64,000 bases of DNA from NCBI RefSeq assembly GCF_014873145.1, contig NZ_JADBEK010000001.1:6200001-6264000 (forward strand), in the 5' to 3' direction. The stretch is from Nonomuraea angiospora (GTDB taxonomy: Bacteria > Actinomycetota > Actinomycetes > Streptosporangiales > Streptosporangiaceae). The notes under the pieces were generated by a model. It was not told the DNA's origin. It was given only the letters and a program-made list of their open reading frames with translations, and ran no database searches. The position numbers and the translations under genes are program-made. This document shows, piece by piece, positions 34,580-43,347 of this stretch; the stretch's first letter is position 1, and every line of letters begins with the position of its first letter.

Positions 34580-35060
34580 AGGTGCATCATGCGTGCTTTC
34601 CCCCGCAAGAACCAAACCGGCTCCCTGGTTGAATGCGCGCCCGGATACCCGGGCAGGACTCCGCACGGCACGGCCGCACACCCGCTCGTCCGCACAGTGA
34701 CGACAGATACGGCATCGTCCACCCAACTCGACATATCGGGAATCTCATATTGTGAGAACCGTCACACCACGGGAGCTGCTCGAACCGCAGACGGGACGAG
34801 TCGGAGGTGATCGGCACGGGCAGGTGGCTCCGCCTCGACACGGATCACGGACCGGCCTCGGTTGCGATCGCGCACGCCGCTGTGGATATCCTTCACAATC
34901 AGCCTGAGCTGCCCGGATCCGTGCGAGCCGGCTACCGTGCCCGTCCGGTGCCGGTCGGCCGCCACAGCCCGCGGTTGACCGCTCGGGCTGATGTGAGTTC
35001 CGATGATCTCGCGGTGATCAGACACGCCTTCACCGCCGTGGCAGAAGTGAAGGTGAGAGC
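34580..35060. other. Divergent intergenic region pdtaS/dasR
   Basis: About 480 bases without a supported gene. It carries a perfect Crp palindrome (34751-34766) and AT-richer patches near 34735-34750 and 34885-34900 that may hold promoters for both genes. Confidence 0.6.
34751..34766. promoter_or_regulatory. Perfect Crp-type palindrome between pdtaS and dasR
   Basis: TGTGA-GAACCG-TCACA matches the consensus at all ten fixed positions. It is 172 bases from the pdtaS start and 295 from the dasR-like start, so either gene could be the target. Confidence 0.65.
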
Positions 35061-35780
35061 GTGACGGACGACAGCCCCCGCGTACCGAAGTACTACGACG
35101 TCAAACGCAGCCTGCTCGAGCTCACGAAGACCCTGTCCCCGGGCACGGCGCTGCCGCCGGAACGCACGCTCGCCGTACAGTTCGAGACCTCCCGCACCAC
35201 GGTCAGGCAGGCGCTGACCGAGCTCGTGGTGGAGGGCCGGCTGCTGCGCATCCAGGGCAAGGGCACCTTCGTGGCCCAGCCGAAGGTGGCGCAGGTGCTG
35301 CAGCTCACCTCGTACATCGGCGACCTGCGCACGGCGGGCCTGGAGCCGGACACCAAAATACTCGAGATCGGCTACATCACCGCCGACGAGGCCCTGGCCA
35401 GGCGCCTGGCCATCAACCCGGGCGGCCGGGTGCTGCGCATCCACCGCCTGCGGCTGGCCAACGGCGAGCCGGTCTCCATCGACACCACCCACCTGTCCGC
35501 CCGCCGCTTCCCCCGGCTGCGGCGCGAGCTCGAGGTGCACGCGTCCCTGTACGAGACGCTGCACAACGCCTACAACGTCAGGCTCACGGACGCCGAGGAG
35601 ATCATCGAGACCGTCCTGGCGACTCCGTACGACGCCAAGGCCCTCGGCGTCGACGTCGGACTCCCCATGCTCCTCCTCACCCGCCACGCCTTCGACGCCG
35701 ACGGCAACCCCGTCGAGTGGGCCCAGTCCCTCTACCGCGGCGACCGGTACAAGTTCGTCACCCGCCTGCGGCGCCCCTGA
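35061..35780 (+). CDS. dasR: DasR-like GntR/HutC regulator
   Basis: A 239-residue GntR-family regulator. The winged helix ([43 protein letters not shown]; about 32-85) and UTRA effector domain ([54 protein letters not shown]) are closely similar to Streptomyces DasR, which senses GlcN-6-P and controls chitin use and development. GTG start with GAAGGTGAGAG upstream. Neither a dre site nor nag/das transport genes are evident nearby. I am confident of the family, less so of full DasR orthology. Confidence 0.85.
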   Translation: MTDDSPRVPKYYDVKRSLLELTKTLSPGTALPPERTLAVQFETSRTTVRQALTELVVEGRLLRIQGKGTFVAQPKVAQVLQLTSYIGDLRTAGLEPDTKILEIGYITADEALARRLAINPGGRVLRIHRLRLANGEPVSIDTTHLSARRFPRLRRELEVHASLYETLHNAYNVRLTDAEEIIETVLATPYDAKALGVDVGLPMLLLTRHAFDADGNPVEWAQSLYRGDRYKFVTRLRRP

Positions 35781-35820
35781 CCGAACCGGTCCGGCCCCGC
35801 ACCACATCTAGGCTGGTCAT

Positions 35821-36531
35821 GTGAGTGTTCTCGTGGTCACAGGGACCGACGCCGGGGTCGGCAAGACCGTCGTGACGGCGGCGCTCGCGGTGCTGGCCAG
35901 GCGGCGCGGGGCCTCCGTGGCCGTGGTGAAGGCCGCGCAGACCGGGGTCGCGCCCGGACAGGCCGGGGACATGGATCGGGTGATCCGGATGTCCGGCGCC
36001 GGCACGACCTTCGAGGTGCGGCGCTTCGCCGAGCCGCTGCCGCCCGCCGCCGCCGCCCGCGTCGCCGGGGTGCCGCCCGTGTCGCTGGCCGAGGTGGGGC
36101 AGCTCGTACGGGAGCTCGCCGAGAGCAACCGGATGGTGGTCGTGGAGGGCACCGGAGGGTTGCTGGAGCGGTTCGACGAGGACGGCGGGACCATCGGGGA
36201 CCTCGCCCGGTCCCTGAGCGCGCAGGTGCTCGTCGTCGTCAGGCCCGGACGGGGCGCGGTGAACCACACCGCGCTCACGCTGGAGGCGATGGCCAATCGA
36301 GGGCTCGAGCCGACGGGGATCGTCATCGGGCGCTGGCCCGGTGAGCCCGGGATCGTCGAGCGCAGTTGCGTGTGCGACCTGGAGATGCTGGCCGCGCGGC
36401 CGCTGGCCGGGGTGCTGCCCGAAGGGGCCGGGGAGCTGGGCGGGGAGGAGTTCGCCGAGGTGGCGCGGAGAGGGCTGGGTGTGATGCTGGGCGGCTCGTT
36501 CGACCCCGCCGGATTCAAGGCGACGCTTTGA
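35821..36531 (+). CDS. bioD: Dethiobiotin synthetase
   Basis: A 236-residue ATP-dependent carboligase that closes the ureido ring of dethiobiotin in biotin synthesis. P-loop VTGTDAGVGKTVVTAALA at 6-23, KAAQTG, VVEGTGGLLERF and the guanine-like VIGRWP region are present. GTG start with TAGGCT-N6 upstream, hence leaderless. bioA, bioB and bioF are not in the window, so it is a stand-alone copy here. The biotin enzymes at 43-44.7 kb are potential users of its product. Confidence 0.94.
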   Translation: MSVLVVTGTDAGVGKTVVTAALAVLARRRGASVAVVKAAQTGVAPGQAGDMDRVIRMSGAGTTFEVRRFAEPLPPAAAARVAGVPPVSLAEVGQLVRELAESNRMVVVEGTGGLLERFDEDGGTIGDLARSLSAQVLVVVRPGRGAVNHTALTLEAMANRGLEPTGIVIGRWPGEPGIVERSCVCDLEMLAARPLAGVLPEGAGELGGEEFAEVARRGLGVMLGGSFDPAGFKATL

Positions 36532-36608
36532 GGGTGGGGAAAACCCCACCCTTCATCAGCACACCAGGGCTATTTCGCGTCTCACCCGCTGCTCAATACC
36601 GTTGAGCC

Positions 36609-37772
36609 ATGAAAGTCCCCCGTCCGTGGTCGGCGCGGGCGTGGCTCGACACGGCCCACGTGATGATCGGTCTCCCGGTCGCCGTGCTGCTCGGCGGGCT
36701 GACGCTCGTCCTGCTCGTGTGGCCGCGCCTGCTGATGCGGAGCGTGCCGCTGTTCACGAGGGTGCAGCGCTCCAGGTTCGAGGCGTTCCTGGGTGCGCGC
36801 ATCCCGCCCGTACGCTCCCCGAGCAGCTGGCGCAGCGCGGCCACGCGGCGGCAGATCGGCTACCACCTGCTGTCGCCGTTCGTGGGGTTCGCGGCCGCGG
36901 TGCTGGTGGGGCTGGCGTGGGGAGGGGCGATCGTGGGGCTGATGTCGTACCTGCCGCAGAGGTTGCAGCCGCCGCCGATGGAGTTCGAGGAGTTCGACCT
37001 CAGGGACGGCAAGGTCGTGGCGATCTACCTGGCGATCGGGCTCGTGCTCCTGCTGCTCGCGCCGGTGCTGGCGCGCGGCATGGCGGCGCTGGACCTTTCG
37101 GTGGCGCGTACGATGCTCGGGCCCAGCCGTTCGGAGCTGGGCCAGCGGATCGAGACGCTGACGGAGAGCCGGGCCGGGGTGATCGACGCGGCCGACGCCG
37201 AGCGCCGCAGGATCGAGCGCGATCTGCACGACGGCGCCCAGCAGCGGCTGGTCTCCCTCGCCATGAACCTCGGCCTGGCCAGGGCCACCCTGACCGACCT
37301 GCCCGAGCCGGCCCGCGAGGCCATCGAGCAGGCGCACGAGGAGGCCAAGCAGGCGCTCAAGGAGCTGCGCGACTTCGTACGCGGCCTGCATCCGGCCGTG
37401 CTGAACGACCAGGGCCTGGACGCGGCGCTGTCCGGCGTGGCCGCCCGCGCGCCGTTCCCCGTCAAACTCCACGTCGACATCGAACGGCGTGCCACTCCGA
37501 CCATCGAGGCGGTGGCGTTCTTCATCGTGTCCGAAGCACTGACCAACATCGCCAAGCACGCGGCGGCCACCAGGGCCGAGGTGAGCGTGCGGCGCGAGCG
37601 CGAGCGCCTGCACGTGCTCGTGTACGACGACGGCTGCGGCGGAGCCCGGCTGGACGGCGGCACGGGGCTGCGCGGCCTGGCCCAGCGGATCGACTCGGTG
37701 GACGGGTCGCTGCGGCTGTCCAGCCCGCTGGGCGGCCCAACGACGATCGAGGTGGACCTGCCGTGCGAGTAG
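36609..37772 (+). CDS. Membrane sensor histidine kinase (HisKA_3)
   Basis: A 387-residue NarL-family sensor. Transmembrane helices are near residues 17-38, 90-114 and 137-158, with little extracytoplasmic sequence. The phospho-acceptor is His207 in RRIERDLHDGAQQRLVSLAMN. The HATPase part shows SEALTNIAKHA and GTGLRGLAQRI. ATG preceded by TACCGT-N6, a leaderless signature. The 3' end overlaps the response regulator start by 10 bases. The signal is unknown; the third gene in the operon is an exported DUF4097-like protein. Confidence 0.95.
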   Translation: MKVPRPWSARAWLDTAHVMIGLPVAVLLGGLTLVLLVWPRLLMRSVPLFTRVQRSRFEAFLGARIPPVRSPSSWRSAATRRQIGYHLLSPFVGFAAAVLVGLAWGGAIVGLMSYLPQRLQPPPMEFEEFDLRDGKVVAIYLAIGLVLLLLAPVLARGMAALDLSVARTMLGPSRSELGQRIETLTESRAGVIDAADAERRRIERDLHDGAQQRLVSLAMNLGLARATLTDLPEPAREAIEQAHEEAKQALKELRDFVRGLHPAVLNDQGLDAALSGVAARAPFPVKLHVDIERRATPTIEAVAFFIVSEALTNIAKHAAATRAEVSVRRERERLHVLVYDDGCGGARLDGGTGLRGLAQRIDSVDGSLRLSSPLGGPTTIEVDLPCE

Positions 37773-38419
37773 TGCTCGCGGAGGATTCCGTACTGCTGCG
37801 CGAGGGGCTGATCAGGCTCCTGGACGCCTCCGGCATGGAGGTGGTGGCGGCCGTGGACGAGGCCGAAGGGCTGCTGCGGGCGGCCGCGGAGCACAAGCCC
37901 GAGCTGGTCATCACGGACGTCAGGATGCCGCCCACGCACACCGACGAGGGCCTGCGGGCCGCGCTCGTGCTGCGCCGCCAGCAGCCGGGCCTGGCCGTCC
38001 TGGTGCTCTCGCAGTACGTGGAGGAGCGCTACGCCGCCCAGCTCCTCGCCTCGGCCGCGACGGGCGGGGTCGGCTACCTGCTCAAGGACCGGGTGGCGGA
38101 CGTGACGGAGTTCATCGACGCGCTGCGCAGGGTGGCGGCCGGCGGCACCGCGCTCGACCCCGAGGTCGTGGCCCAGCTCCTGGTGCGCGGCAACAGCGAC
38201 CCGCTCGAACGGCTCACGCCCAGGGAGCACGAGGTGCTCAGGCTGATGGCCGAGGGCCGTTCCAACGCCGGCATCGGCCAGTCCCTGGTGCTCAGCGAGG
38301 GGGCGGTCGGAAAGCACATCGGCAACATCTTCAGCAAGCTCGACCTGTCGCCGGCCGAGGGCGACCACCGGCGCGTGCTCGCCGTCCTGCAGTTCCTCAA
38401 GATCAGGAGCCTGCCGTGA
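37763..38419 (+). CDS. NarL/LuxR-type response regulator
   Basis: A 218-residue regulator. The receiver domain has the acidic patch AEDS and phospho-acceptor Asp52 (LVITDVRMPP), with Lys in GYLLKDRV. The LuxR helix-turn-helix (LTPREHEVLRLMAEGRSNAGIGQSLVLSEGAVGKHIGNIFSKL) fills the C-terminus. GTG start at 37763 overlaps the kinase gene. It should be phosphorylated by the upstream sensor and likely controls its own operon. Confidence 0.96.
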   Translation: MRVVLAEDSVLLREGLIRLLDASGMEVVAAVDEAEGLLRAAAEHKPELVITDVRMPPTHTDEGLRAALVLRRQQPGLAVLVLSQYVEERYAAQLLASAATGGVGYLLKDRVADVTEFIDALRRVAAGGTALDPEVVAQLLVRGNSDPLERLTPREHEVLRLMAEGRSNAGIGQSLVLSEGAVGKHIGNIFSKLDLSPAEGDHRRVLAVLQFLKIRSLP

Positions 38420-39195
38420 GAGCCGCCTGGCTGGCGGCGGGCGCGCTGGCGACCGCGATCGCGCTGCTGCTCTCCACCGCGGGGCTCTGGCGCGGGTTCG
38501 CGCGGGCCAGCATGCCGGAGGAGCACACGCAGAGGTCCATCGCCTTCGAGCACAAGAACGTCCGCATCAAGGCGGGCAAAGGCACCCAGGTCGACCTGAC
38601 CATCCGGCCGGGCAGGGCCGGCGAGCTGCTCATCTGGAGGGCGCTGCGCTGGTCGAGGGACCGGCCGACCATCACCGAGGACTGGGACGTCCGTTCCGAC
38701 ACCCTGCGGCTCGACGCCGTCTGCCCCGGCGAGGAGCAGCCGGACGGCCCCCTCTGCTGGGCCGACTACGTGATCTACGTGCCGCCGGAGACCGACGTCG
38801 AGGCCGGCACGGGCAAGGGCCGGCTCAACGTCAACGATCTGTTCGGCAAGGTCCGTCTGTCCTCCGTCGCCGGCGACGTCCAGGTCAACAACCTGTCCGG
38901 CACCCTCTGGGCCAGGAGCGGCACGGGCAACGTCAATGCCGGTGATCTCGACGTCGAGGCGGCCGACGTGGAGATCGGCTCGGGGGACGTCGACCTGTCG
39001 TTCGTCAGCGCCCCCACGACCGTCAACGCGGTGGTGCGTACGGCGGGCAACGTCACCCTGGACCTACCGAAGACGATCTACCACGTGACGGCGGAAGGGG
39101 CCAACACCAACGTCGACGTCGATCAGGACCCCGCGTCACCGCGGAAGGTCGTCGTGCGGGCGCCGAAGGGCACGGTGTCGCTCTGCTGCGACTGA
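38416..39195 (+). CDS. DUF4097-like membrane-anchored beta protein
   Basis: A 259-residue protein with an N-terminal hydrophobic helix (residues 5-24) acting as signal or anchor, then an extracytoplasmic beta-rich region with repeated G-[DN]-V turns (VAGDVQVNNLSG, GTGNVNAGDLDVEAADVEIGSGDVDL), like DUF4097. GTG start overlaps the regulator stop (GTGA). It may be the output or the sensed partner of the two-component pair. The second DUF4097-type gene of the window (the other is beside PadR) is cytosolic, whereas this one is exported. Confidence 0.82.
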   Translation: MRAAWLAAGALATAIALLLSTAGLWRGFARASMPEEHTQRSIAFEHKNVRIKAGKGTQVDLTIRPGRAGELLIWRALRWSRDRPTITEDWDVRSDTLRLDAVCPGEEQPDGPLCWADYVIYVPPETDVEAGTGKGRLNVNDLFGKVRLSSVAGDVQVNNLSGTLWARSGTGNVNAGDLDVEAADVEIGSGDVDLSFVSAPTTVNAVVRTAGNVTLDLPKTIYHVTAEGANTNVDVDQDPASPRKVVVRAPKGTVSLCCD

Positions 39196-39244
39196 AGATC
39201 CTTAAGATCTGTTTACTCCGGTGACTGGTTGGTAAGTTCCGGGC

Positions 39245-40885
39245 ATGGAGTCCGCGAAGCACGCCGGTGACGCCGCTGTCGCCGTTTCCAAGGCCTATGG
39301 CGTCGAGACCATGTTCACACTGTCGGGAGGACACGTCTTCCCCCTCTACGACGGCGCCGTACACGAGGGCATGCGCATCCTCGACGTACGCCACGAGCAG
39401 AGCGCGGTCTTCGCCGCCGAGGCGACCGCCCGGCTGACCAGAAAACCGGGCCTGGCCGTGCTGACCGCGGGCCCCGGCATCACCAACGGCGTCAGCGGCG
39501 TCGCGACCGCCCACTTCAACGGCTCCCCCGTCGTCGTCATGGGCGGCCGGGCGCCCCAGTCGCGCTGGGGCAGCGGCGCCCTCCAGGAGCTGGACCATCC
39601 GCCGCTGCTCAAGCCGATCACCAAGCTGTCGTTCACCGGGACCGACGCGGAGTCCGTCGGCCAGGACGTCGAGATGGCCTTCCGCACCGCGGTCGCGCCC
39701 CACCGCGGCCCGGTGTTCCTCGACTTCTACATGGACCACCTGTTCTCCCCCTCGGCGCCGCACGAGGTGCGGACGCAGACGCCGTCGCCGCTCGAGCCCG
39801 ACCCCGACGACCTGGCCGCCATCGCGCGACTGCTGGCCGAGGCCGAGCGGCCCGTGCTGGTCTACGGGTCGGACGTGTGGATGGACCGGGCCGAGGAGGC
39901 CGCGCGCGACTTCGCCGAGACGTGGCGGCTGCCGGTCATCCCCAACGGCCAGGGCCGCGGCATCCTGCCCTCGGGCCACGAGCTGCTGGTCACGCGGGCC
40001 CGCAGCGTGGCGTTCAAGCAGGCCGACCTGGTCATCGTGATCGGCACGCCGCTCGACTTCCGCCTCAACTACGGCTGGTTCGGCGGCAACGACGCGCTGG
40101 CCCGCGTCGTGCACATCGCCGACGCGCCCTCGCAGCTGGCCACCCACATGCAGCCGGCCGCGTCCGCCGCGGGCGACCTGTCCGTGGTGCTCTGGAGTCT
40201 CGGCACCGCCTGCGGCGACGCCGGGGTCAAGCCCGACACGTACGCCTCCTGGGTGTCGAAGCTGGCCGACACGGCCGCCGCGGCCATCGCGGGCGACGCC
40301 GAGCTGCTGGCCTCCGACTCCGACCCGATCCACCCCATGCGCGTGTACGGCGAGCTGGGCAAGGTCCTGGCCGACGACGCCGTGGTCATCGGCGACGGCG
40401 GCGACTTCGTCTCCTACGCGGGCAAGTACGTCGAGCCGAAGCAGCCGGGCAACTGGCTCGACCCCGGCCCGTACGGCTGCCTCGGCACCGGCCTGGGCTA
40501 TTCGGTCGCCGCCCGCCTGGCCAGGCCGTCCTCCCAGGTGGTGCTGCTGCTGGGCGACGGCGCCGCCGGGTTCTCGCTCATGGACGTCGACACCCTCGTC
40601 CGCCACAGGCTGCCCGTCGTCATGATCTGCGGCAACAACGGCATCTGGGGCCTGGAGAAGCACCCCATGCAGCTCCTGTACGGCTACGACGTGGCCGCCG
40701 AGCTCCAGCCGCAGTGCCGCTACGACCAGGTCGTGACCGCGCTGGGCGGAGGCGGCGAGCTGGTCACCAAGCCGTCGGAGATCGGGCCGGCGCTGCGCCG
40801 GGCGTTCGACTCCGGCATCCCGTACATGGTGAACATCGCCACCGACCCGCAGATCGCCTACCCCCGCAGCACCACTGGGGTGTGA
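39245..40885 (+). CDS. Thiamine-diphosphate enzyme, acetolactate synthase-like (IlvG type)
   Basis: A 546-residue ThDP-dependent enzyme. The N-terminal Pyr domain has VRHEQSAVFAAEATARLT with the catalytic Glu, and PGITNGVSGVATAHFNGSPVVVMGG. The PP domain has GDGAAGFSLMDVDTLVRHRLPVVMICGNN, the GDG...NN cofactor motif. It resembles the mycobacterial IlvG group rather than the main IlvB, and no small IlvN subunit is nearby. TAAGTT lies six bases before the ATG, a leaderless start. Possible activities include acetolactate synthase or oxalyl-CoA decarboxylase-like reactions; the substrate is undecided. Confidence 0.88.
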   Translation: MESAKHAGDAAVAVSKAYGVETMFTLSGGHVFPLYDGAVHEGMRILDVRHEQSAVFAAEATARLTRKPGLAVLTAGPGITNGVSGVATAHFNGSPVVVMGGRAPQSRWGSGALQELDHPPLLKPITKLSFTGTDAESVGQDVEMAFRTAVAPHRGPVFLDFYMDHLFSPSAPHEVRTQTPSPLEPDPDDLAAIARLLAEAERPVLVYGSDVWMDRAEEAARDFAETWRLPVIPNGQGRGILPSGHELLVTRARSVAFKQADLVIVIGTPLDFRLNYGWFGGNDALARVVHIADAPSQLATHMQPAASAAGDLSVVLWSLGTACGDAGVKPDTYASWVSKLADTAAAAIAGDAELLASDSDPIHPMRVYGELGKVLADDAVVIGDGGDFVSYAGKYVEPKQPGNWLDPGPYGCLGTGLGYSVAARLARPSSQVVLLLGDGAAGFSLMDVDTLVRHRLPVVMICGNNGIWGLEKHPMQLLYGYDVAAELQPQCRYDQVVTALGGGGELVTKPSEIGPALRRAFDSGIPYMVNIATDPQIAYPRSTTGV

Positions 40886-40888
40886 GAG

Positions 40889-42475
40889 CTACGACTTCGG
40901 CGTGGCGCTGGGCGAGGGGCTGCCGGTGCTGTCCCCTGGGCAGACGCCGTCGACGATGATCAGCGTGACCGGCTTGGTCACGTCCTGCACCGTCCCACCT
41001 CCCGGGAGGGTCCCGCTCACCTTCCCACAGCGCATGCCGTTGGAGGTGGAGGTCCGGTCGTCGGGGATGATCTCCTCGAAGCCCGCTGCCTCGACCATCT
41101 CCTGCGCCTGCAGGAACGGCATCCCGACCACCTTGGGCACGCGTACCCTCTTGACGGTCGGCGTCGGGGTGCTCGTGGGCGTCTTGGTCGGCGTCTTGGT
41201 GACGCTGGGCGTGCTGGAGGGGGTCTTCGTCGGCGTCTTCGTCGGCGGCTTGGTGTCCTCGGTCTCCGTGGGCCTCGGCCGGTCGGTCGTCGGGTCGGGG
41301 TCCGGAGTCGGCTCCTCCGTGTGGATCTTCGTGGGCTTGGTCTTGGACGGCTTGGGGCTGCTCTGCGACCCGTCGCCCAACGGAGAGATGGTGCTCGTCG
41401 GTGCGGGCTCGGGGTTCATGCCCGTCAGCGCGATCGCGGTGGCGCCCGCGCCGAGCACCGCCGCGACGGCGATGCCCGCGATGAGCCCGGTCCTGCGCGG
41501 CGCCTTGGCCGCGCGGCGCCCGCCCGGGCGCCGGTCGGCCATGGTCGTCGTCTCTTCGGCGGGACGCGCCTGATGGGCACCCGTCTGGTACGCCTCCGCC
41601 GGCGGCGCCATGGTGGCCCCGGTGTTCGGCACCGGCGGCTCGGGGGTCGGGGCGGGCGTCTGCCCGTTCGCGATGGCCTTGGCCGCCTCGCTCATGGCCC
41701 TTGCGGTCGGGAAGCGCCTGGCCGGGTCCTTCGACAGCGCGACCTCGACCAGCGTGCGCACGGCCTGGGGGATGTCGGCGGGCAGCGGCGGCGGGGCCTC
41801 GCGGATGTGCTTGAGCGCGATCGTGACCGCGCTGTCGCCGTCGAACGGCCGCTGCCCCACCAGGCACTCGTACGCGACCACGCCGAGCGCGTAGATGTCG
41901 ACCGCGGGCGTGACAGGGGCGCCTTCGGCCTGCTCGGGGGCGCAGTAGGCGGCCGTGCCGAGCACCATGCCGGCGTCGGTCAGCCGGTTGGCCAGGTCGG
42001 AGCGGGCGATGCCGAAGTCGGTCAGCACCAGCGTGCCGTCGCGCTGCACGAGCAGGTTGCCCGGCTTGACGTCGCGGTGCACGATCCCCCGATCGTGGAC
42101 GGCCTGCAGCGCCGACGCGGCCTGCGCGATCAGCTCCATGGCCGGTTGCGGCGGGATCCGGCCCAGCCTGGCCAGCAGCCGGTCGAGCGGCTCGCCGTCG
42201 ACGAACTTCATCACCAGGTAGACGGTGTCTTCGCTGACGCCGTAGTCGTAGACGTCGACGACGCCGCCGTGGTTGATCGTGGCCATCGCCCGCGCTTCCC
42301 CCTGAAAGCGAGCGACGAACCCGGGGTCCTGCGTACGGCCGGGGAGCAGCACCTTGACGGCGACGGTGCGGGCCAGGACGATGTCCTCTCCGCGCCACAC
42401 CTCGCCCATGCCGCCGGCGCCGATGCGGGTGTCCAGCCGATACCGCCCCGCCAGCGTCGTTCCTTGGGCCACCAT
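40889..42475 (-). CDS. PASTA-domain serine/threonine protein kinase
   Basis: A 528-residue PknB-like kinase. Kinase domain about 10-270: glycine loop GAGGMGEV, Lys41, HRDVKPGN with Asp135, DFG at 153-155. A juxtamembrane linker follows, then a transmembrane helix at about 330-351. The extracellular part has a Thr/Pro/Lys-rich stretch (repeats of TKTP and similar, about 370-440) and a single PASTA domain (VPKVVGMPFLQAQEMVEAAGFE). One PASTA repeat is fewer than in PknB. It could sense cell-wall fragments. It is convergent with the TPP enzyme (3-base gap). Confidence 0.95.
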   Translation of the reverse strand: MVAQGTTLAGRYRLDTRIGAGGMGEVWRGEDIVLARTVAVKVLLPGRTQDPGFVARFQGEARAMATINHGGVVDVYDYGVSEDTVYLVMKFVDGEPLDRLLARLGRIPPQPAMELIAQAASALQAVHDRGIVHRDVKPGNLLVQRDGTLVLTDFGIARSDLANRLTDAGMVLGTAAYCAPEQAEGAPVTPAVDIYALGVVAYECLVGQRPFDGDSAVTIALKHIREAPPPLPADIPQAVRTLVEVALSKDPARRFPTARAMSEAAKAIANGQTPAPTPEPPVPNTGATMAPPAEAYQTGAHQARPAEETTTMADRRPGGRRAAKAPRRTGLIAGIAVAAVLGAGATAIALTGMNPEPAPTSTISPLGDGSQSSPKPSKTKPTKIHTEEPTPDPDPTTDRPRPTETEDTKPPTKTPTKTPSSTPSVTKTPTKTPTSTPTPTVKRVRVPKVVGMPFLQAQEMVEAAGFEEIIPDDRTSTSNGMRCGKVSGTLPGGGTVQDVTKPVTLIIVDGVCPGDSTGSPSPSATPKS

Positions 42476-42726
42476 GACTCCCCCGTTACCCCCCTACACC
42501 AGTAACCTCTTGCACCCCGCGGCTCTCCAACAAAGCGAACTTTCGTCGCGGACAGGTCACACAGTGGTCACGGAACTCAGAGAGTGTACGACCCACCTGT
42601 CTCACATGCCACTCAAATGCCTTAAGCCGTACACACCCTATCCTGGGCCCTTATGCCCGCACTTGTCCGCGTTTCCGGGAAGTCAGCTGACCCGTTGGAC
42701 AGGCGCGACCACCGTAGGCTGACCCC

Positions 42727-43113
42727 ATGACGCTCGCTCCGGGTCTGCGCGCCCAATTGCTCATCATGGTCGAGATGTCGGACACCGCGAAGAAGGTCGG
42801 CAGCGGGGACGTGCCGGTGCTCGCCACGCCGCGGCTGCTCGCGCTGGCCGAAGCGGCGACCGTACAGGCCGTGGAGAAGCACCTCGCGCCGGGCGAGACG
42901 TCGGTCGGCACCCGGGTCGAGCTCGAACACCTGGCCGCCAGCCCGCTGGGCACGCACGTGCAGATCGGCGTCGAGCTCACCGAGGTCGACGGGCGGCGGC
43001 TGGTCTTCGCCTTCGAGGCCCACGACAAACACGCCGTCGTGGGCCGCGGCACCATCGAACGCATCGTCGTCGACCGCGCCCGGTTTTTGGCTCGGTCGCG
43101 ATCTACTGGATGA
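42727..43113 (+). CDS. FlK-like hotdog thioesterase
   Basis: A 128-residue hotdog-fold protein of the fluoroacetyl-CoA thioesterase-like (FlK/YbaW-related) group: VEMSDTAKKVGSGDVPVLATPRLLALAEAATVQAV, then GTRVELEHLAASPLG and FEAHDKHAVVGRGTIERIVV. Glu in the LAEAAT helix and His in EHLA are likely catalytic. TAGGCT-N6-ATG marks a leaderless start. Its last 11 bases overlap the convergent biotinyl protein gene. Confidence 0.9.
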   Translation: MTLAPGLRAQLLIMVEMSDTAKKVGSGDVPVLATPRLLALAEAATVQAVEKHLAPGETSVGTRVELEHLAASPLGTHVQIGVELTEVDGRRLVFAFEAHDKHAVVGRGTIERIVVDRARFLARSRSTG

Positions 43114-43315
43114 CCGCGATCAGGTCGCCTTCCTGGATCACGTCGCCCTCGGCCACCTTGAGCTGGGCCACGACGCCCTCTTCCTCGGCGAGCACCGGGA
43201 TCTCCATCTTCATGGACTCGAGGATGACCAGCGTGTCGCCGTCGGAGACGGTGTCGCCCTCCTTGACGACGACCTTCCAGACGTTCGCAACCATCTCAGC
43301 GCGTACCTCAGCCAC
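43103..43315 (-). CDS. Small biotinyl/lipoyl carrier protein (TB7.3 type)
   Basis: A 70-residue single-domain carrier. The modification site is Lys36 in LESMKMEIP, and the two-fold barrel sequence (VVKEGDTVSDGDTL, LKVAEGDVIQEGDLIAVIQ) is complete. It matches M. tuberculosis TB7.3. It lies 32 bases after the biotin carboxylase gene on the same strand, so it may be the BCCP for that enzyme. Confidence 0.93.
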   Translation of the reverse strand: MAEVRAEMVANVWKVVVKEGDTVSDGDTLVILESMKMEIPVLAEEEGVVAQLKVAEGDVIQEGDLIAVIQ

Positions 43316-43347
43316 CGGAACTCCCCTCTGGAATCAATGTACTCACC

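Noticed and set aside
42551..42572. GGTCAC repeats before the PASTA kinase as another Crp site
   Set aside because: They are a direct, not inverted, repeat and lack the TGTGA/TCACA symmetry.
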